Assembly: GCA_002329705.1 (NCBI GenBank) | Contig: DCUC01000024.1 | Location: forward strand, 1-6,915 | DNA length: 6,915 bases | Source: Caryophanales bacterium UBA1424 | GTDB taxonomy: Bacteria > Bacillota_I > Bacilli_A > RFN20 > CAG-826 | Direction of reading: 5' to 3' | Part shown: positions 6,383 through 6,915 of the stretch, one piece after another | Layout: each line of letters opens with the position of its first letter | How positions within the stretch are numbered: position 1 is the first letter of the stretch | Notes under the pieces: generated by a model | Seen by the model: the letters and a program-made list of their open reading frames with translations, nothing else | Databases searched by the model: none | What the model was told of the DNA's origin: nothing | Translations under genes and position numbers: made by a program

Positions 6383-6915
6383 ATGAGCAGCTTTAAAGAC
6401 TTGCGCATCGTCGACAATTTCTATCAGACATCAGCTTTCTTTCCGATGCCGACTATTTTAGTCGGAACGCTCGCCGATGACGGTTCCACCAGCCTCGGGT
6501 CTTATTCCCTCGTCCAGCCCTATTACGTCGCGGGCAAGGATTATTATGCGATGCTTTTATGCTGCCGTAACTCATCGAATACCGCTCAGCACTTATTAAA
6601 GCGGGGCAAGTGCTCGTTAAGTTTTATTCCTGATAACAAAAAGTTCTTCAAAGAAGCGGTGCGCCTCGGCTGGCCCGGTGATACGCCGCAGGAAAAGATG
6701 AAGAATTGCATTTTTACCTTAGAAGATGGATTGATGGCTAAAGAACATCCTAACGAAGCATTTCCGAAAGTTGTCGCCGAGAGCTTTCAGGTGTTTGAAT
6801 GCACATGGATGAGGGAACTCGATGGCGCCCAAAATGATCAGGCAGGTTTGTTAGACGGCTATCCCGCGCCTTATCATGACTTCAATGGCATCACCAGCCT
6901 CTTCGGCGCGCATTT
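6383..6915 (+). CDS. Flavin-reductase-like FMN-binding split-barrel protein, 3' end outside the window
   Basis: The reading frame is open from the ATG to the right edge, giving 177 codons plus two bases, so the C-terminus is missing. The N-terminal part, FFPMPTILVGTLADDGSTSLGSYS (residues 19-42), matches the opening of flavin-reductase-like domains, where a Pro-rich turn leads into the first strands and flavin-contacting residues. RNSSNTAQHLL (62-72) followed by KCSLSFIPDN (76-85) fits the conserved R-x-S-x-T helix and next strand. A later segment, PKVVAESFQVFECTW, fits the strand near the end of the domain. Such proteins bind FMN and may reduce free flavin with NAD(P)H or act directly on a substrate. 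Two vicinal cysteines (C60, C61) precede the RNSSNT motif. Placed right after a nitroreductase, it could supply reduced flavin to operon partners. The family call is by motif only, and a general split-barrel FMN-binding protein is the main alternative. Confidence 0.7.
   Translation, partial: MSSFKDLRIVDNFYQTSAFFPMPTILVGTLADDGSTSLGSYSLVQPYYVAGKDYYAMLLCCRNSSNTAQHLLKRGKCSLSFIPDNKKFFKEAVRLGWPGDTPQEKMKNCIFTLEDGLMAKEHPNEAFPKVVAESFQVFECTWMRELDGAQNDQAGLLDGYPAPYHDFNGITSLFGAH

Overview
The window is a compact bacterial segment with all seven genes on the + strand: six complete and one cut off by the right edge. Base composition is in the mid-40s percent GC by eye. Genes are tightly packed and several have Shine-Dalgarno sites of the AGGAGG type. 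Protein resemblances (DUF2804, TM1586-type nitroreductase, a Firmicutes-style GNAT, a geranylgeranyl-reductase-like flavoprotein) suggest an anaerobic or fermentative low-to-mid-GC Gram-positive bacterium (Bacillota, possibly a Mollicutes-related lineage). This placement is inference from gene style only. All tryptophans are TGG and no complete gene contains or ends in TGA, so the standard reading of TAA and TAG is safe.

Layout. Positions 22-1242 hold a major facilitator (MFS) transporter, probably the end of an upstream unit. A 169-bp gap follows (1243-1411). It carries a convincing housekeeping-type promoter (TTGAAA, 17 bp, TAGAAT) with a near-perfect tandem 11-bp direct repeat abutting its -35 box, the likely control point for what follows. 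From 1412 on, six genes are almost contiguous: FAD-dependent oxidoreductase (1412-2734), second MFS transporter (2743-4224), DUF2804 protein (4184-5191, overlapping its neighbour by 41 bp), GNAT acetyltransferase (5204-5707), nitroreductase-family flavoprotein (5719-6381) and a flavin-reductase-like split-barrel protein (6383 to the edge). Gaps are 8, -41, 12, 11 and 1 bp, so this reads as one operon.

How the genes may work together. Three of the six operon genes are predicted flavoproteins, joined by a transporter, an acetyltransferase and a protein of unknown function. A coherent but unproven reading is import or export of a small, possibly hydrophobic, organic molecule together with its reduction and perhaps acetylation. 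The substrate cannot be told from the sequence. No mobile element, CRISPR array, tRNA, rRNA or riboswitch was recognised, and no convincing terminator was found after the first transporter.
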